A DNA stretch of 64,000 nt from Winogradskya consettensis (lineage in GTDB: Bacteria; Actinomycetota; Actinomycetes; Mycobacteriales; Micromonosporaceae): NCBI RefSeq assembly GCF_018332715.1, contig NZ_BOQP01000034.1, positions 186,001-250,000 on the forward strand. Reading direction: 5' to 3'. Positions within the stretch are counted from its first letter, which is position 1. Each line of letters begins with the position of its first letter. Below the pieces are notes generated by a model. That model did not search any database. It saw nothing but the letters and a program-made list of their open reading frames with translations, and had not been told where the DNA came from. Of this stretch, positions 34,580 to 43,636 are shown in pieces. Made by a program: the position numbers and the translations under genes.

Positions 34580-35557
34580 TCACGCCACGTGCGACCGGTA
34601 GAACGCCCAGGCGTCCCCGATCATGTCGGTCAGGGTGTTCTTCTCCGGGATCCAGCCCAGCTCGTCACGGGCCTTCTGCGAACCGGCGACCAGCGTGGCC
34701 GGGTCGCCCTGGCGCTGCGGGGCGATCTCGACGGGCAGCTCGGCACCGGTGACCTGGCGGGCCGCCTCGACGACCTCGAGGTTGGAGAAGCCGTTGCCGT
34801 TGCCCAGGTTGAAGATCTTGTGCTCGCCGGGGGCGGCCACGTCCAGCGCCAGCAGGTGGGCGCGGGCGAGGTCCTGCACGTGGATGTAGTCACGCACGCA
34901 GGTGCCGTCGGCGGTCGGGTAGTCGTCGCCGAAGATCTGCAGCTTCTCGCGCTTGCCCGCGGCGACCTGCAGCGTGATCGGGATGAGGTGGGTCTCCGGG
35001 TCGTGCCGCTCACCGATGGCGGTGCCGTCCTCGCGGATCAGCGCGCCGGCCACGTTGAAGTAGCGCAGGGAGACGGCGGCCAGCCCGTGCGCGAACGCCT
35101 CGGAGGTGAGCGCGAAGTCGAAAGTGAGCTTTGTCGCACCGTACGTATTGGTCGGGGCCTTCGTCGCCGTCTCGGTGATCGGCAGCTCGGTGGGGTTGCC
35201 GTAGACCGCCGCGGTGGACGAGAACACCATGCGCGGAACCCCGGCGGCCCTTACCGCGTTGAGCAGCGCGAGTGAGCGCTGCACGTTGTGGTCCCAGTAG
35301 AGCTCCGGCTTGTGCATCGACTCGCCGGCGGCGATCAGACCGGCGAAGTGCAGCACCGCGTCGAACCCGGCGTCCGGGGTCAGCACGGTCCCGGCGTCGG
35401 CGATGTCGGCCTGCACGAAGGTCGCGTCGGGGGCGATCGCTTCCCGGAAGCCGGTGCTGAGGTTGTCGAGCACGACGACCTCGTGCCCGGCGTCGAGCAA
35501 CAGCCTGCTGGTGACGCTGCCGACGTAGCCGGCACCTCCGGTGACGAGCAGTTTCAC
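34580..35557 (-). CDS. galE: UDP-glucose 4-epimerase
   Basis: The 325-aa extended SDR protein has the N-terminal NAD motif TGGAGYVGS, the serine region SSTAAVYGNP, and the catalytic pair YGATK. It interconverts UDP-galactose and UDP-glucose for catabolism or glycan synthesis. GTG 35557 was chosen because GGAGG precedes it and the Rossmann motif starts six residues in; the longer frame has no supporting content. Confidence 0.94.
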   Translation of the reverse strand: MKLLVTGGAGYVGSVTSRLLLDAGHEVVVLDNLSTGFREAIAPDATFVQADIADAGTVLTPDAGFDAVLHFAGLIAAGESMHKPELYWDHNVQRSLALLNAVRAAGVPRMVFSSTAAVYGNPTELPITETATKAPTNTYGATKLTFDFALTSEAFAHGLAAVSLRYFNVAGALIREDGTAIGERHDPETHLIPITLQVAAGKREKLQIFGDDYPTADGTCVRDYIHVQDLARAHLLALDVAAPGEHKIFNLGNGNGFSNLEVVEAARQVTGAELPVEIAPQRQGDPATLVAGSQKARDELGWIPEKNTLTDMIGDAWAFYRSHVA

Positions 35558-35751
35558 GGTCAAGACCTCCGTTGCGCGGGCACCTACCACCGCCAGCCTA
35601 GGCGGCCTGCCTGTGCAGTTAGATTCCACCAGAATCACTCACAAGTCAACATGGTCGAACATTTGGGCGTCCCTGAAAGTGGTGTCCATCGGGGTGAGCG
35701 AGAGGAAGGGGGCGGGGGCGGCTTGGCCTACCGGTCCGTATTCCTGACAGA

Positions 35752-36786
35752 ATGGCGCTCATGTCCGACGCCGCTCGCCGCCCCCGGGTGCTCTCCGGCA
35801 TCCAGCCGACCGCCGATTCGTTCCATCTCGGCAACTATCTCGGCGCGGTTCGCAACTGGGTCGCCATGCAGGACACCGCCGACGCGTTCTACTGCGTCGT
35901 GGACCTGCACGCCATCACGGCGGGGCACGACCCGGTGGCCCTGCGGAACAGGACCAGGCTCTCCGTCGCGCAGCTGCTCGCGCTCGGGCTCGACCCGGAG
36001 CGCTGCACGCTGTTCGTCCAGTCGCACGTCCCCGAGCACGCCCAGCTCGCCTGGGTGCTCAGCTGCATCACCGGCTTCGGCGAGGCCGGGCGCATGGTGC
36101 AGTTCAAGGACAAGTCGGCCAAGCAGGGTTCCGACAGCACCAGCGTCGGGCTGTTCACCTACCCGATCCTGCAGGCCGCCGACATCCTGCTCTATCAGGC
36201 CGACGCGGTGCCGGTCGGCGAGGACCAGCGCCAGCACCTCGAGCTCACCCGTGACCTGGCGCAGCGCTACAACTCGCGCTTCGGGCAGACGTTCACCGTG
36301 CCCTCCGCGTACATCGTGAAGGACACGGCCAAGATCACCGACCTGCAGGACCCGACCTCGAAGATGAGTAAGTCGGCGTCCTCGCCCGGCGGCATCATCG
36401 AGCTGCTCGAGGAGCCCGCGCGCTCGGCCAAGAAGATCAAGTCCGCGGTCACCGACACCGGCCGCGAGATCCTCTACGACGAGGTGAACAAGCCCGGCAT
36501 CAGCAACCTGCTGACCATCTACGCGGCGCTGACCGGGCGGACCATAGACGAGCTGCTCGAGCAGTACGACGGCCACGGCTACGGCGACCTCAAGAAGGAC
36601 CTTGCCGAGATCGTGGTGGAGTTCGTCAAGCCGATCCAGGAGCGCACCCGCGGCTATCTGGAGGATCCGGCGCACCTCGACAAGATCCTCGCGATCGGGG
36701 CCGACAAGGCCCGCGCCGTGTCGGCGGTGACCCTGGCCCAGGCCTACCAGAACATCGGTTTCCTCAGCCCCTCCCGCGGGGCCTGA
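35752..36786 (+). CDS. trpS: Tryptophanyl-tRNA synthetase
   Basis: The 344-aa class I synthetase has SGIQPTADSFHLGNYLGAVRN (HIGH-type motif FHLGN near residue 27) and the KMSKS loop PTSKMSKSASS near 205. LFTYPILQAADIL and DQRQHLELTRDLA form the active site and dimer core. ATG 35752 or ATG 35761 could be the start. Followers at short spacing (36792, 37381, 38309) suggest an operon. Confidence 0.95.
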   Translation: MALMSDAARRPRVLSGIQPTADSFHLGNYLGAVRNWVAMQDTADAFYCVVDLHAITAGHDPVALRNRTRLSVAQLLALGLDPERCTLFVQSHVPEHAQLAWVLSCITGFGEAGRMVQFKDKSAKQGSDSTSVGLFTYPILQAADILLYQADAVPVGEDQRQHLELTRDLAQRYNSRFGQTFTVPSAYIVKDTAKITDLQDPTSKMSKSASSPGGIIELLEEPARSAKKIKSAVTDTGREILYDEVNKPGISNLLTIYAALTGRTIDELLEQYDGHGYGDLKKDLAEIVVEFVKPIQERTRGYLEDPAHLDKILAIGADKARAVSAVTLAQAYQNIGFLSPSRGA

Positions 36787-36791
36787 CACCG

Positions 36792-37349
36792 GTGGCGGCT
36801 CAGACGGGCGAGGCCACCACGCGCATCGGGGTCGCGATCGACATCCCGGAGCCGTGGGGAGCCCTGCTCACCCGGCGCCGGGCCGACGCCGGCGACCCGC
36901 AGGCGGCATACACGCCCGCGCACGTGACCCTGCTCGGCCCGACCGAGGTCGCGAGCGCGGCGCTGCCGGAGATCGAGAAGCACCTGGAGTCGGTCGCGTC
37001 GGCGCAGGATCCCTTCACGATCCACCTGCGTGGCACGGGCACGTTCCGGCCGATCACCGAGGTGGTCTTCGTGACGCTGGCCGTGGGGATCAGCGAGTGC
37101 GAGCTGCTCGCCGCCGCGATCACGGCCACAGACGGGGTCCACCGCGACACCCGGTTCCCGTACCACCCGCACGTGACCGTTGCCCAGGACGTGCCCGGCG
37201 ATGCCCTGGACGCGGTCTTCGAAGACCTGTCCGAGTTCGACGCGCGCTTCCACGTGCCCGCCTTCACCCTGTTCTCGCACGACGTTGCGGGGGCGGGGGA
37301 GGGCCCGTGGCGCCGCCGCCGTGACTACCGCCTGGGCGGCCTGCGCTAA
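36792..37349 (+). CDS. 2'-5' RNA ligase/2H phosphoesterase family protein
   Basis: The 185-aa product has the two HxT/S-type motifs of the 2H superfamily: PAHVTLLG near residue 43 and HPHVTVAQ near 124. The two halves form the usual bilobal fold. Members cleave 2',3'-cyclic phosphates or 2'-5' bonds in RNA or nucleotides; the substrate is unknown. The GTG start lies 5 bp after the trpS stop, so the two are probably cotranslated. Confidence 0.86.
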   Translation: MAAQTGEATTRIGVAIDIPEPWGALLTRRRADAGDPQAAYTPAHVTLLGPTEVASAALPEIEKHLESVASAQDPFTIHLRGTGTFRPITEVVFVTLAVGISECELLAAAITATDGVHRDTRFPYHPHVTVAQDVPGDALDAVFEDLSEFDARFHVPAFTLFSHDVAGAGEGPWRRRRDYRLGGLR

Positions 37350-37380
37350 ACACAGAACGTAATTGGGTACGGTCTGCGGC

Positions 37381-38301
37381 GTGAACGCCATCGACCGGGC
37401 GTACGCGGCGGTCGAGTCCCGGATTCTGGCGCTGCGAGTTCGCTCCAAGTATTTCGACCATTTCGCCCGTGCCTGGCTGCGCTACGAGCAGGTCCTCGGT
37501 GGCCGGCTCGCGGCCGCGATCGCGTACTACGGCTTCTTCGCGATCTTCGCACTCGTCCTGATCGGCTACTCGATCTTCGGGTTCCTGCTCAAGTCGAACA
37601 CCGCGCTTTTCGACATCGTCCAGGAGTTCCTCGGCGATAACCTGCCGTTCCTCGACGTGGAGGCCATCCTCACCAGCGGCAAGACCGTCGGGATCGTGGG
37701 CATCGTCGGCCTGGTCTTCACCGGCATCGGCTGGATCGAGGCGATCCGCTCGTCGCAGCGGCTGATCTGGCGGCTCAACGAGCAGCCCGGGTACATCGGC
37801 ATCCGTCAGGTCGTGGATCTGCTCGTACTGATCGGCATCCTGTTGCTGCTGATCGTCACGGTGGCCGCCGTCTACGGGCTGGAGACGCTGCTGGAGTGGC
37901 TCACCGACGGCCGGGCCGGGTTCCTGCTCTCGCTGGTCAGCACGATCCTCACGCTGGGCCTGGACATGCTCCTGGCGGCGGCGTTACTGGCCGCGGTGCC
38001 CCGGCTGCGGATGACCGTACGCCGGATGGTGCCCCCGGTCCTGCAGGTCGGCATCGGCATCTACCTGCTCAACACCGTGGGCAAGTCGTTCGTCGGGCTG
38101 ATCGAGCGCAATCCCGCGTACGGGCTGGTCGCCAGCGCCGTAGGCGTATTGTTCTACCTCTATGTCTTCAACCAGTTGCTGCTGTTCGGGGCGGCATGGG
38201 CGGCGACGAGCCCGCACGGCCGGGTCGTGGACCTGTCCGCCGACGATAAAACCGCCCCGGTCGGACAAAACACCTGGATCCGGCACGACCGCCCGGAATG
38301 A
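37381..38301 (+). CDS. YihY/BrkB family inner-membrane protein
   Basis: The 306-aa product begins with a soluble helix (VESRILALRVRSKYFDHFAR), then six or so membrane helices. It carries the family pattern GGRLAAAIAYYGFFAIFALVL. Members were once mis-called RNase BN; the function remains unclear, perhaps transport or envelope stability. GTG 37381 gives the expected start just before the amphipathic helix. Confidence 0.9.
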   Translation: MNAIDRAYAAVESRILALRVRSKYFDHFARAWLRYEQVLGGRLAAAIAYYGFFAIFALVLIGYSIFGFLLKSNTALFDIVQEFLGDNLPFLDVEAILTSGKTVGIVGIVGLVFTGIGWIEAIRSSQRLIWRLNEQPGYIGIRQVVDLLVLIGILLLLIVTVAAVYGLETLLEWLTDGRAGFLLSLVSTILTLGLDMLLAAALLAAVPRLRMTVRRMVPPVLQVGIGIYLLNTVGKSFVGLIERNPAYGLVASAVGVLFYLYVFNQLLLFGAAWAATSPHGRVVDLSADDKTAPVGQNTWIRHDRPE

Positions 38302-38308
38302 TGAGGCC

Positions 38309-38713
38309 GTGGGCACTCTCGTGACGCTGCACCTGCCGCCGGACTCCCCGGTGGAGAACCTGCCGTGGATCATCACCATCGGCGCGCTGAACGACGACGA
38401 GGACTGGGAGCCGCTGGTCTGCGGCCCCTACGAGCGCCCGCACGCGCTCGCCCTGGCGCAGGCGGTCGTCGCGGACGAGGACCTCATGGCGGTGGTCGAG
38501 CCGCTGCTGCCGCTCGCCGACGCCGCCGCGATCCGCGCCGAGGTCGAGCTCGCGAAATCAGGCCTGGACGACGGCGCGAGCACCGACGACCTGGAAGCCG
38601 AGCACTTCGACGACGGACCGCGCCACACGACCCCGGGCCGCCCGCCCACCGGCGACGAGGTGCGCGCCGGCTTCGCCCGGATCGCCGCGAAACTGACCTC
38701 AGCGGACCAATGA
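38309..38713 (+). CDS. Hypothetical acidic protein
   Basis: The 134-aa product starts at GTG 38309, seven bases after the YihY stop. It reads GTLVTLHLPPDSPVENLPWI, then IITIGALNDDEDWEPLVCGPY, and ends KLTSADQ. It is acidic and soluble with helices in the second half. No family is recognised. The last seven codons are duplicated just downstream; see the repeat entry. Confidence 0.7.
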   Translation: MGTLVTLHLPPDSPVENLPWIITIGALNDDEDWEPLVCGPYERPHALALAQAVVADEDLMAVVEPLLPLADAAAIRAEVELAKSGLDDGASTDDLEAEHFDDGPRHTTPGRPPTGDEVRAGFARIAAKLTSADQ

Positions 38714-38747
38714 GTCCTGCGGCCCGCGAGCTGACCTCAGCGGACCA
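38693..38747. repeat. 17-bp direct repeat at the 3' ends of two convergent genes
   Basis: CTGACCTCAGCGGACCA occurs at 38693-38709 and 38731-38747. The first copy encodes the C-terminus of the 134-aa protein (LTSADQ, then TGA). The second is followed by TAG and, read on the other strand, supplies the last codons of the TetR gene (LLVR, stop). Confidence 0.88.
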
Positions 38748-39324
38748 GTAGCGCCCGCAGGCCCGCGAGGTAGGCCTCCTTGTCGGGGGAGCCTGTCAGG
38801 ACCACCTGCACCGCATAGCCGGGCATGAGGGCGAACAGTACGGCGGCCACGGCGTCCGGATCGGAGCCGGCCGCCACCTCGCCCCGCACGACGGCCCGCT
38901 CGGCCAGCTTCGTGAACAACGCGCGCATCTCGTGGAAGCGGTCGCGCACGATTGCGCCGATACCCGGGTCGAGCGTTGCCTCGGACCAGACCTGCAGGCC
39001 CATGGGGAAGTTGCCGCCGGGCCGCGCCTGCTCGTCGATCACGTCGACCACCCGGCCCATCGCCTCGATCAGGCTCAGCGTCTCGTCCTCGGCGACCGCG
39101 TGCAGCCGCAGGACCAGGCTGCCCGCGACGGTCTCGGAGATCGCGTTGATGATCTCGTCCTTGGATCTGAAGTAGCGGTAGACCGCGCCGACCGACAGCC
39201 CGGCCTCCTGGATCAGGTCCTGCATGGTCGTGTTGTGCACGCCCTTGCGCATGAAGCAGGCGCGGGCGGCGACCAGGATCTGCTCCCGGCGGGCATTCAG
39301 GTGGTCTTCCGAGACGCGGGGCAC
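38737..39324 (-). CDS. TetR-family transcriptional regulator
   Basis: The 195-aa product has the TetR DNA-binding helix-turn-helix (TMQDLIQEAGLSVGAVYRYF, then RSKDEI) at residues 33-58 and an all-helical ligand domain. GTG 39324. It is divergent from a membrane protein gene, with two near-identical operators between them, so it probably represses both genes until a ligand binds. Confidence 0.92.
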   Translation of the reverse strand: MPRVSEDHLNARREQILVAARACFMRKGVHNTTMQDLIQEAGLSVGAVYRYFRSKDEIINAISETVAGSLVLRLHAVAEDETLSLIEAMGRVVDVIDEQARPGGNFPMGLQVWSEATLDPGIGAIVRDRFHEMRALFTKLAERAVVRGEVAAGSDPDAVAAVLFALMPGYAVQVVLTGSPDKEAYLAGLRALLVR

Positions 39325-39334
39325 GTCACCACTC

Positions 39335-39411
39335 TAAAACGAACGCTCGTTCTTGACAGTATCGGTCGCGGCGTGGACCCTGAAACCAATAAAGAACGAG
39401 TGTTCGTTTTA
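39335..39411. promoter_or_regulatory. Paired TetR operators in a divergent promoter region
   Basis: Site 1, TAAAACGAACGCTCGTTCTT (39335-39354), and the reverse complement of site 2 (39392-39411), TAAAACGAACACTCGTTCTT, match at 19 of 20 positions. Each contains a GAACG..CGTTC-type inverted repeat. They face outward towards the two start codons, about 11 bp from each. TTGACA overlaps the edge of site 1 and may be a -35 element. Confidence 0.85.
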
Positions 39412-39421
39412 GGAGTACATG

Positions 39422-40375
39422 ATGTCGAGGCTCCACCCGGTGCGGCTCGCCTTGCTCGTCGCGCTCGCTGCCGTGGCACTGCAGGTGCTGCTCGTCCCCC
39501 TCTTCGTCGGACCCGCGTCCCACATCGAGCCCCGCGACCTGCCCATCGCCGTGGCCGGCCCCCAACCCGCGGCCGGTCAACTGGCCGCCAAGCTGACGGC
39601 TGCGCGGCCCGGCGCCTTCGACGTGCGGGTGGTCGCCGATGCCGACGCCGCGATCCGCGACCGCGACGTGTACGGCGCCGTGGTGCTCGGCGACGCCGGC
39701 CCCTCGCTGCACATCGCCACCGCGGCGAGCCCGACCGTGGCGACGCTGCTCACCCAGGCCACCGCCGAGCTCGGCCAGGGCGCACCCGTGCCCGTCGTGG
39801 ACGTCGTCCCGACCGACCCGGACGACCCGCGCGGTGCCGCCTTCGGCGCGGCGTTCCTGCCCATGGCGATCACCGCGATGCTCGCCGGGGTACTGACGTT
39901 CTTCCTGGTCAGGCGGGCGGCGGCGCGGGTGCTGGCGATCGGGGCGTTCGCGGTGCTCGGCGGGTTCGCGGGTGCGGCCGTGCAGCGGTTCTGGCTGGGG
40001 ACGCTGCCCGGTGACTATCTGGCGGTCGCCGCCGGGATCGGGCTCTTCGCGCTGGCTTTGTCCGCCGCGGTTGCGGGGCTCGGGGCGCTGATCGGGCGGG
40101 CCGGGCTCGGGGTCGGCGCGGTGACGTTCTTCCTCGTGGGCAACGCGCTCTCCGGGGTCAATGCGGCGCCGGAGTTGCTGCCGCAGCCGTGGGGTGCCGT
40201 CGGGCAGTTCCTGCCGATCGGGGCGGGGGCCACGGTGCTGCGCTCCGATGCGTACTTCGGCGGGCGGGGTGCCGGGATGCAGGTTGCTGTGCTCTCGGCG
40301 TACGCCATCGTGGGTCTGATCCTTGTCCTGAGCGGTAGGGGCGGTCTGAGCCGGACCGGCTCCGCGGAATCGTGA
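39422..40375 (+). CDS. Multi-pass membrane protein under TetR control (YhgE/ABC-2-like)
   Basis: The product is about 317 aa. One N-terminal helix (ALLVALAAVALQVLLVPLF) precedes an extracytoplasmic domain of about 120 residues (PIAVAGPQPAAGQLAAKL, YGAVVLGD, SPTVATLL). Five or six helices follow. This layout matches YhgE/Pip and ABC-2 permease-like export proteins. ATG 39422 is better spaced from AGGAG (39411-39415) than ATG 39419. It is probably an exporter or envelope factor induced by the TetR ligand. No ATPase gene adjoins it. Confidence 0.78.
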   Translation: MSRLHPVRLALLVALAAVALQVLLVPLFVGPASHIEPRDLPIAVAGPQPAAGQLAAKLTAARPGAFDVRVVADADAAIRDRDVYGAVVLGDAGPSLHIATAASPTVATLLTQATAELGQGAPVPVVDVVPTDPDDPRGAAFGAAFLPMAITAMLAGVLTFFLVRRAAARVLAIGAFAVLGGFAGAAVQRFWLGTLPGDYLAVAAGIGLFALALSAAVAGLGALIGRAGLGVGAVTFFLVGNALSGVNAAPELLPQPWGAVGQFLPIGAGATVLRSDAYFGGRGAGMQVAVLSAYAIVGLILVLSGRGGLSRTGSAES

Positions 40376-40391
40376 CGGGCATACTGGGCCT

Positions 40392-40673
40392 GTGGTGCTC
40401 AACCGGCGGTGGTCCGCCTTCCTGATCGCGGTCGGCGTGTGGAGCTGGCTGATCTGGCCCCGCTTCGGGCTGGCCATCTGGAAGGACGACCGCGCGTTCA
40501 GCGACGGGGCCCCGACCGCGTTCCTCTGGGTGCACGCGTTGTTGATCACGGCGTCGCTGGTCATCGGCACGGTCGTGGGGGTGCTCGGCGTGCGCGGGTG
40601 GCGGGCCGCGGCGACGACACGCCGTGTTACCGAAGATTCAGCGGCTGTCGGCGCGGGTTCGCCGAAAGATTAA
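40392..40673 (+). CDS. SCO4848-family membrane protein
   Basis: The 93-aa product starts VLNRRWSAFLIAVGVWSWLIWPRF, then IWKDDRAFSDG and FLWVHALLITASLVIGTVVGVLG. Two membrane helices flank a WPRFGLAIWKDD loop. This pattern is known as the SCO4848 family in Streptomyces and relatives; function unknown. GTG 40392 is 16 bp after the previous stop. Confidence 0.85.
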   Translation: MVLNRRWSAFLIAVGVWSWLIWPRFGLAIWKDDRAFSDGAPTAFLWVHALLITASLVIGTVVGVLGVRGWRAAATTRRVTEDSAAVGAGSPKD

Positions 40674-40866
40674 CGGCGCGTTACGCGAGAAACGGGCAAT
40701 TCCCTACCTTCTCCCGGTTACCCATCGTTCAGCGTGTCGTGCGGTTGCGGCCAGATAACAGTGCGCCAACGGTCCGGCGCGATTTCCGGACGCCGCCGTG
40801 GCCTGCGGCTACGCTCCCGGCTGTGATGCACCGCGCGTAGTCGGTGCGCTGTGGAAGGAGGGCGTG

Positions 40867-41961
40867 TTGCGCCCAGTAACTGGTCAGCGAATCGTTGCGA
40901 TTCTCGCGGCGGGTGGGCTGACGCTCGCCGCCGCGGCCTGTGGCGACGCCCCTGAGGACACTCCGAGTGGTTCCGGCGCGAGCGCTGCGGCGGCATACAA
41001 GGCATGCATGGTCACGGACACCGGCGGCATCGACGACCGGTCGTTCAACGCCTCCGCGTGGGCGGGCATGCAGGCTGCCAAGGAAGCCGCCAGCAACGTC
41101 GACCCGAAGTACGTGGCGTCGACCGCCGAGGCTGACTACGAGCCCAACCTGCGCCAGTTCGTGACGCAGAAGTGCAACTTCATCCTCGCGGTCGGTGGCC
41201 TCATGGGTGACGCGACGAAGGCTGTCGCGGCGACCGCCACGGACTCGCAGTTCGGCATCGTCGACAGCAGCATCGCGGACGCCAAGAACGTCTACCCGAT
41301 GCAGTTCGCCACCGACGAGGCCGCGTTCCTCGCGGGCTACCTCGCCGCGGGCTACTCCAAGACGGGCAAGGTCGCCACGTACGGCGGCCTGGCGATCCCG
41401 CCGGTCACCGTCTTCATGGACGGCTTCGCCGACGGTGTGGCCTACTACAACACCCAGAAGAGCAAGAACGTCCAGGTGCTCGGCTGGGACAAGGCCAAGC
41501 AGAACGGCACCATCGCCGGCAACTTCGGCGACCAGGCCAAGGGCAAGTCGATCACGAGCACGTTCGTCGCCCAGGGCGCCGACGTGATCATGCCGGTCGC
41601 CGGCGGCACCGGCCTGGGCACCGCGGACGTCGCCAAGGCGTCCGGCGGCAAGGTCTCGGTCATCTGGGTCGACCAGGACGGCTGCAAGAGTGCCGAGCAG
41701 TACTGCGACGTGTTCCTGACCACGGTCGTCAAGAACATCACCGACGCCGTGAAGCAGGCCGTCACCGACGGCGCGCAGGGCAAGACCCTGGGCTCGACCC
41801 CGGGCTACCTGGGCACGCTGGAGAACGACGGCGTCTCGCTCGCGCCGTACAACCAGTTCGACAGCAAGGTCGACGCCGGTCTCAAGGCCGAGATCGACAA
41901 GCTGAAGGCGGACATCATCGCGGGCACCGTGAAGGTCGAGTCGGCCAACGCGCCGAAGTGA
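40867..41961 (+). CDS. BMP-family nucleoside-binding lipoprotein of an ABC importer
   Basis: The precursor is 364 aa. AAGGAGGG (40855-40862) points to TTG 40867 rather than GTG 40864, which is too close. A lipoprotein signal follows (VAILAAGGLTLAAAACG, lipid-attachment Cys near residue 22). The mature part has MVTDTGGIDDRSFNASAW near its start and VGGLMGDATKAVA, typical of Bmp/PnrA-type purine nucleoside receptors. It captures nucleosides outside the membrane for the downstream ATPase and two permeases. Confidence 0.92.
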   Translation: MRPVTGQRIVAILAAGGLTLAAAACGDAPEDTPSGSGASAAAAYKACMVTDTGGIDDRSFNASAWAGMQAAKEAASNVDPKYVASTAEADYEPNLRQFVTQKCNFILAVGGLMGDATKAVAATATDSQFGIVDSSIADAKNVYPMQFATDEAAFLAGYLAAGYSKTGKVATYGGLAIPPVTVFMDGFADGVAYYNTQKSKNVQVLGWDKAKQNGTIAGNFGDQAKGKSITSTFVAQGADVIMPVAGGTGLGTADVAKASGGKVSVIWVDQDGCKSAEQYCDVFLTTVVKNITDAVKQAVTDGAQGKTLGSTPGYLGTLENDGVSLAPYNQFDSKVDAGLKAEIDKLKADIIAGTVKVESANAPK

Positions 41962-42085
41962 CCCACCGGGAGACCGAGTAGTTTCCGGCCGCCGCGCAGT
42001 CACGTCGTGACCTGCGCGGCGGCTCTGCTCCGGGCTGTTATAACGTCCCTCGCGTTATCCACCATCTCGTCTGCAGGAGATTCCG

Positions 42086-43636
42086 CTGAGACTCGAGCTG
42101 CGCGGCATCACCAAGCGCTTCGGCGACCTGGTGGCCAACGACCACATCGACCTCACCGTCGAACCGGGTGAGGTCCACGCCCTGCTCGGCGAGAACGGGG
42201 CCGGCAAGTCCACCCTCATGAACCAGCTCTACGGCCTGCTCCAGCCGGACGAGGGCGAGATCCTCGTCGACGGTGAGGCGCGCACCTTCCGCAGCCCCCG
42301 CGACGCGATCGCCGCCGGCATCGGCATGGTCCACCAGCATTTCATGCTCGTGCCCGTCTTCACCGTCGCGGAGAACATCGCGCTCGGTGCCGAGAAGACC
42401 CGCGCCGGCTTCCTCGACCGCCGCCGGGCCCGCCGCGAGGTTCTCGAGGTCTCCGCACGGTACGGGCTGCCGGTCGACCCGGACGCCGTCGTCGAGAACC
42501 TGCCCGTCGGCGCCCAGCAGCGGGTCGAGATCGTCAAGGCGCTCACCCGCGACGTCGACCTGCTGATCCTGGACGAGCCGACCGCGGTGCTCACCCCGCA
42601 GGAGACCGAGGAACTGCTCGCCGTCATGCGGGGGCTCTGCGACGCGGGCAAGTCCATCGTCTTCATCACCCACAAGCTCAAAGAGGTCAAGGCCATCGCC
42701 GACCGGATCACGGTCATCCGGCGCGGGCAGACCGTCGGCACGGCGAGCCCGGACACCCCCGAGGACGAGCTGGCCGCCCTCATGGTCGGCCGCGCGGTCA
42801 CCCTCGAGGTCAGCAAGGAGCACGCCAAGCCCGGTCGCGAGGTGCTCACGATCGCCGGCCTGTGCGTGGACGACGACCGGGGCGTGCGCGCCGTGGACGG
42901 CGTCGACCTGGAGATCCGCGCCGGTGAGGTGCTCGGCATCGCGGGTGTGCAGGGCAACGGGCAGACCGAGCTGGTCGAGGCCGTGATGGGGCTGCGCGAG
43001 GCGCTCACCGGCACGATCAAGGTCGACAACGAGGACCTGACCGGCATGACCACCAAGCAGATCCTGCGCTCCGGCATCGGCTACGTGCCCGAGGACCGCA
43101 GCCTCGACGGCGTGGTCAAGGAGTTCTCCGTCGCCGAGAACCTCGTCCTCGACCAGTACGACCGGCCGCCGTACGGCAACGCGTTCCGGCTCAACCCGGC
43201 CGCCATCGACGCCGCCGCCCGCGAGCGCGTCGAGCAGTTCGACATCCGTACGTCCTCACCCGGCTCCGCGGTGAGCACGCTCTCGGGCGGCAACCAGCAG
43301 AAGGTCGTCGTGGCGCGGGAGATGTCGCGGCCGCTGCGGCTGTTCATCGCCGCCCAGCCGACCCGGGGCGTGGACGTCGGCTCGATCGAGTTCATCCACG
43401 GCCGCATCGTGCACGAGCGCGACGTCGGCACCGCGGTTCTCGTGGTCTCGAGCGAGCTGGACGAGGTGGTCGCGCTCGCCGACCGGATCGCGGTCATGTA
43501 CCGCGGCCGGATCCTGGCGATCGTCCCGCCTACGACGCCGCGCGAGGAGCTGGGCCTGCTGATGGCCGGCATCACCGGGCCGAACGCTGCGTCTGTGGCG
43601 CCCGCGGCCGGTTCTGAAGACAAGGGGACGAAGTGA
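42086..43636 (+). CDS. ABC transporter ATPase for nucleoside import, apparent CTG start
   Basis: The product is about 516 aa with two ABC domains. The first has GENGAGKST, VGAQQRVEIVKAL and LLILDEPTAVLTPQE. The second has the degenerate P-loop GVQGNGQTEL, LSGGNQQKVVVAREM and AAQPTRGVDVGS, as usual for sugar/nucleoside-type ATPases. In-frame codons from the TAA at 42041 to GTG 42131 include no ATG, GTG or TTG. AGGAG (42075-42079) lies six bases before CTG 42086, and the domain's first strand (RLELRGITKRFGDLVAN) starts there. Starting at GTG 42131 would remove that strand. The stop overlaps the permease GTG. Confidence 0.9.
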   Translation: MRLELRGITKRFGDLVANDHIDLTVEPGEVHALLGENGAGKSTLMNQLYGLLQPDEGEILVDGEARTFRSPRDAIAAGIGMVHQHFMLVPVFTVAENIALGAEKTRAGFLDRRRARREVLEVSARYGLPVDPDAVVENLPVGAQQRVEIVKALTRDVDLLILDEPTAVLTPQETEELLAVMRGLCDAGKSIVFITHKLKEVKAIADRITVIRRGQTVGTASPDTPEDELAALMVGRAVTLEVSKEHAKPGREVLTIAGLCVDDDRGVRAVDGVDLEIRAGEVLGIAGVQGNGQTELVEAVMGLREALTGTIKVDNEDLTGMTTKQILRSGIGYVPEDRSLDGVVKEFSVAENLVLDQYDRPPYGNAFRLNPAAIDAAARERVEQFDIRTSSPGSAVSTLSGGNQQKVVVAREMSRPLRLFIAAQPTRGVDVGSIEFIHGRIVHERDVGTAVLVVSSELDEVVALADRIAVMYRGRILAIVPPTTPREELGLLMAGITGPNAASVAPAAGSEDKGTK

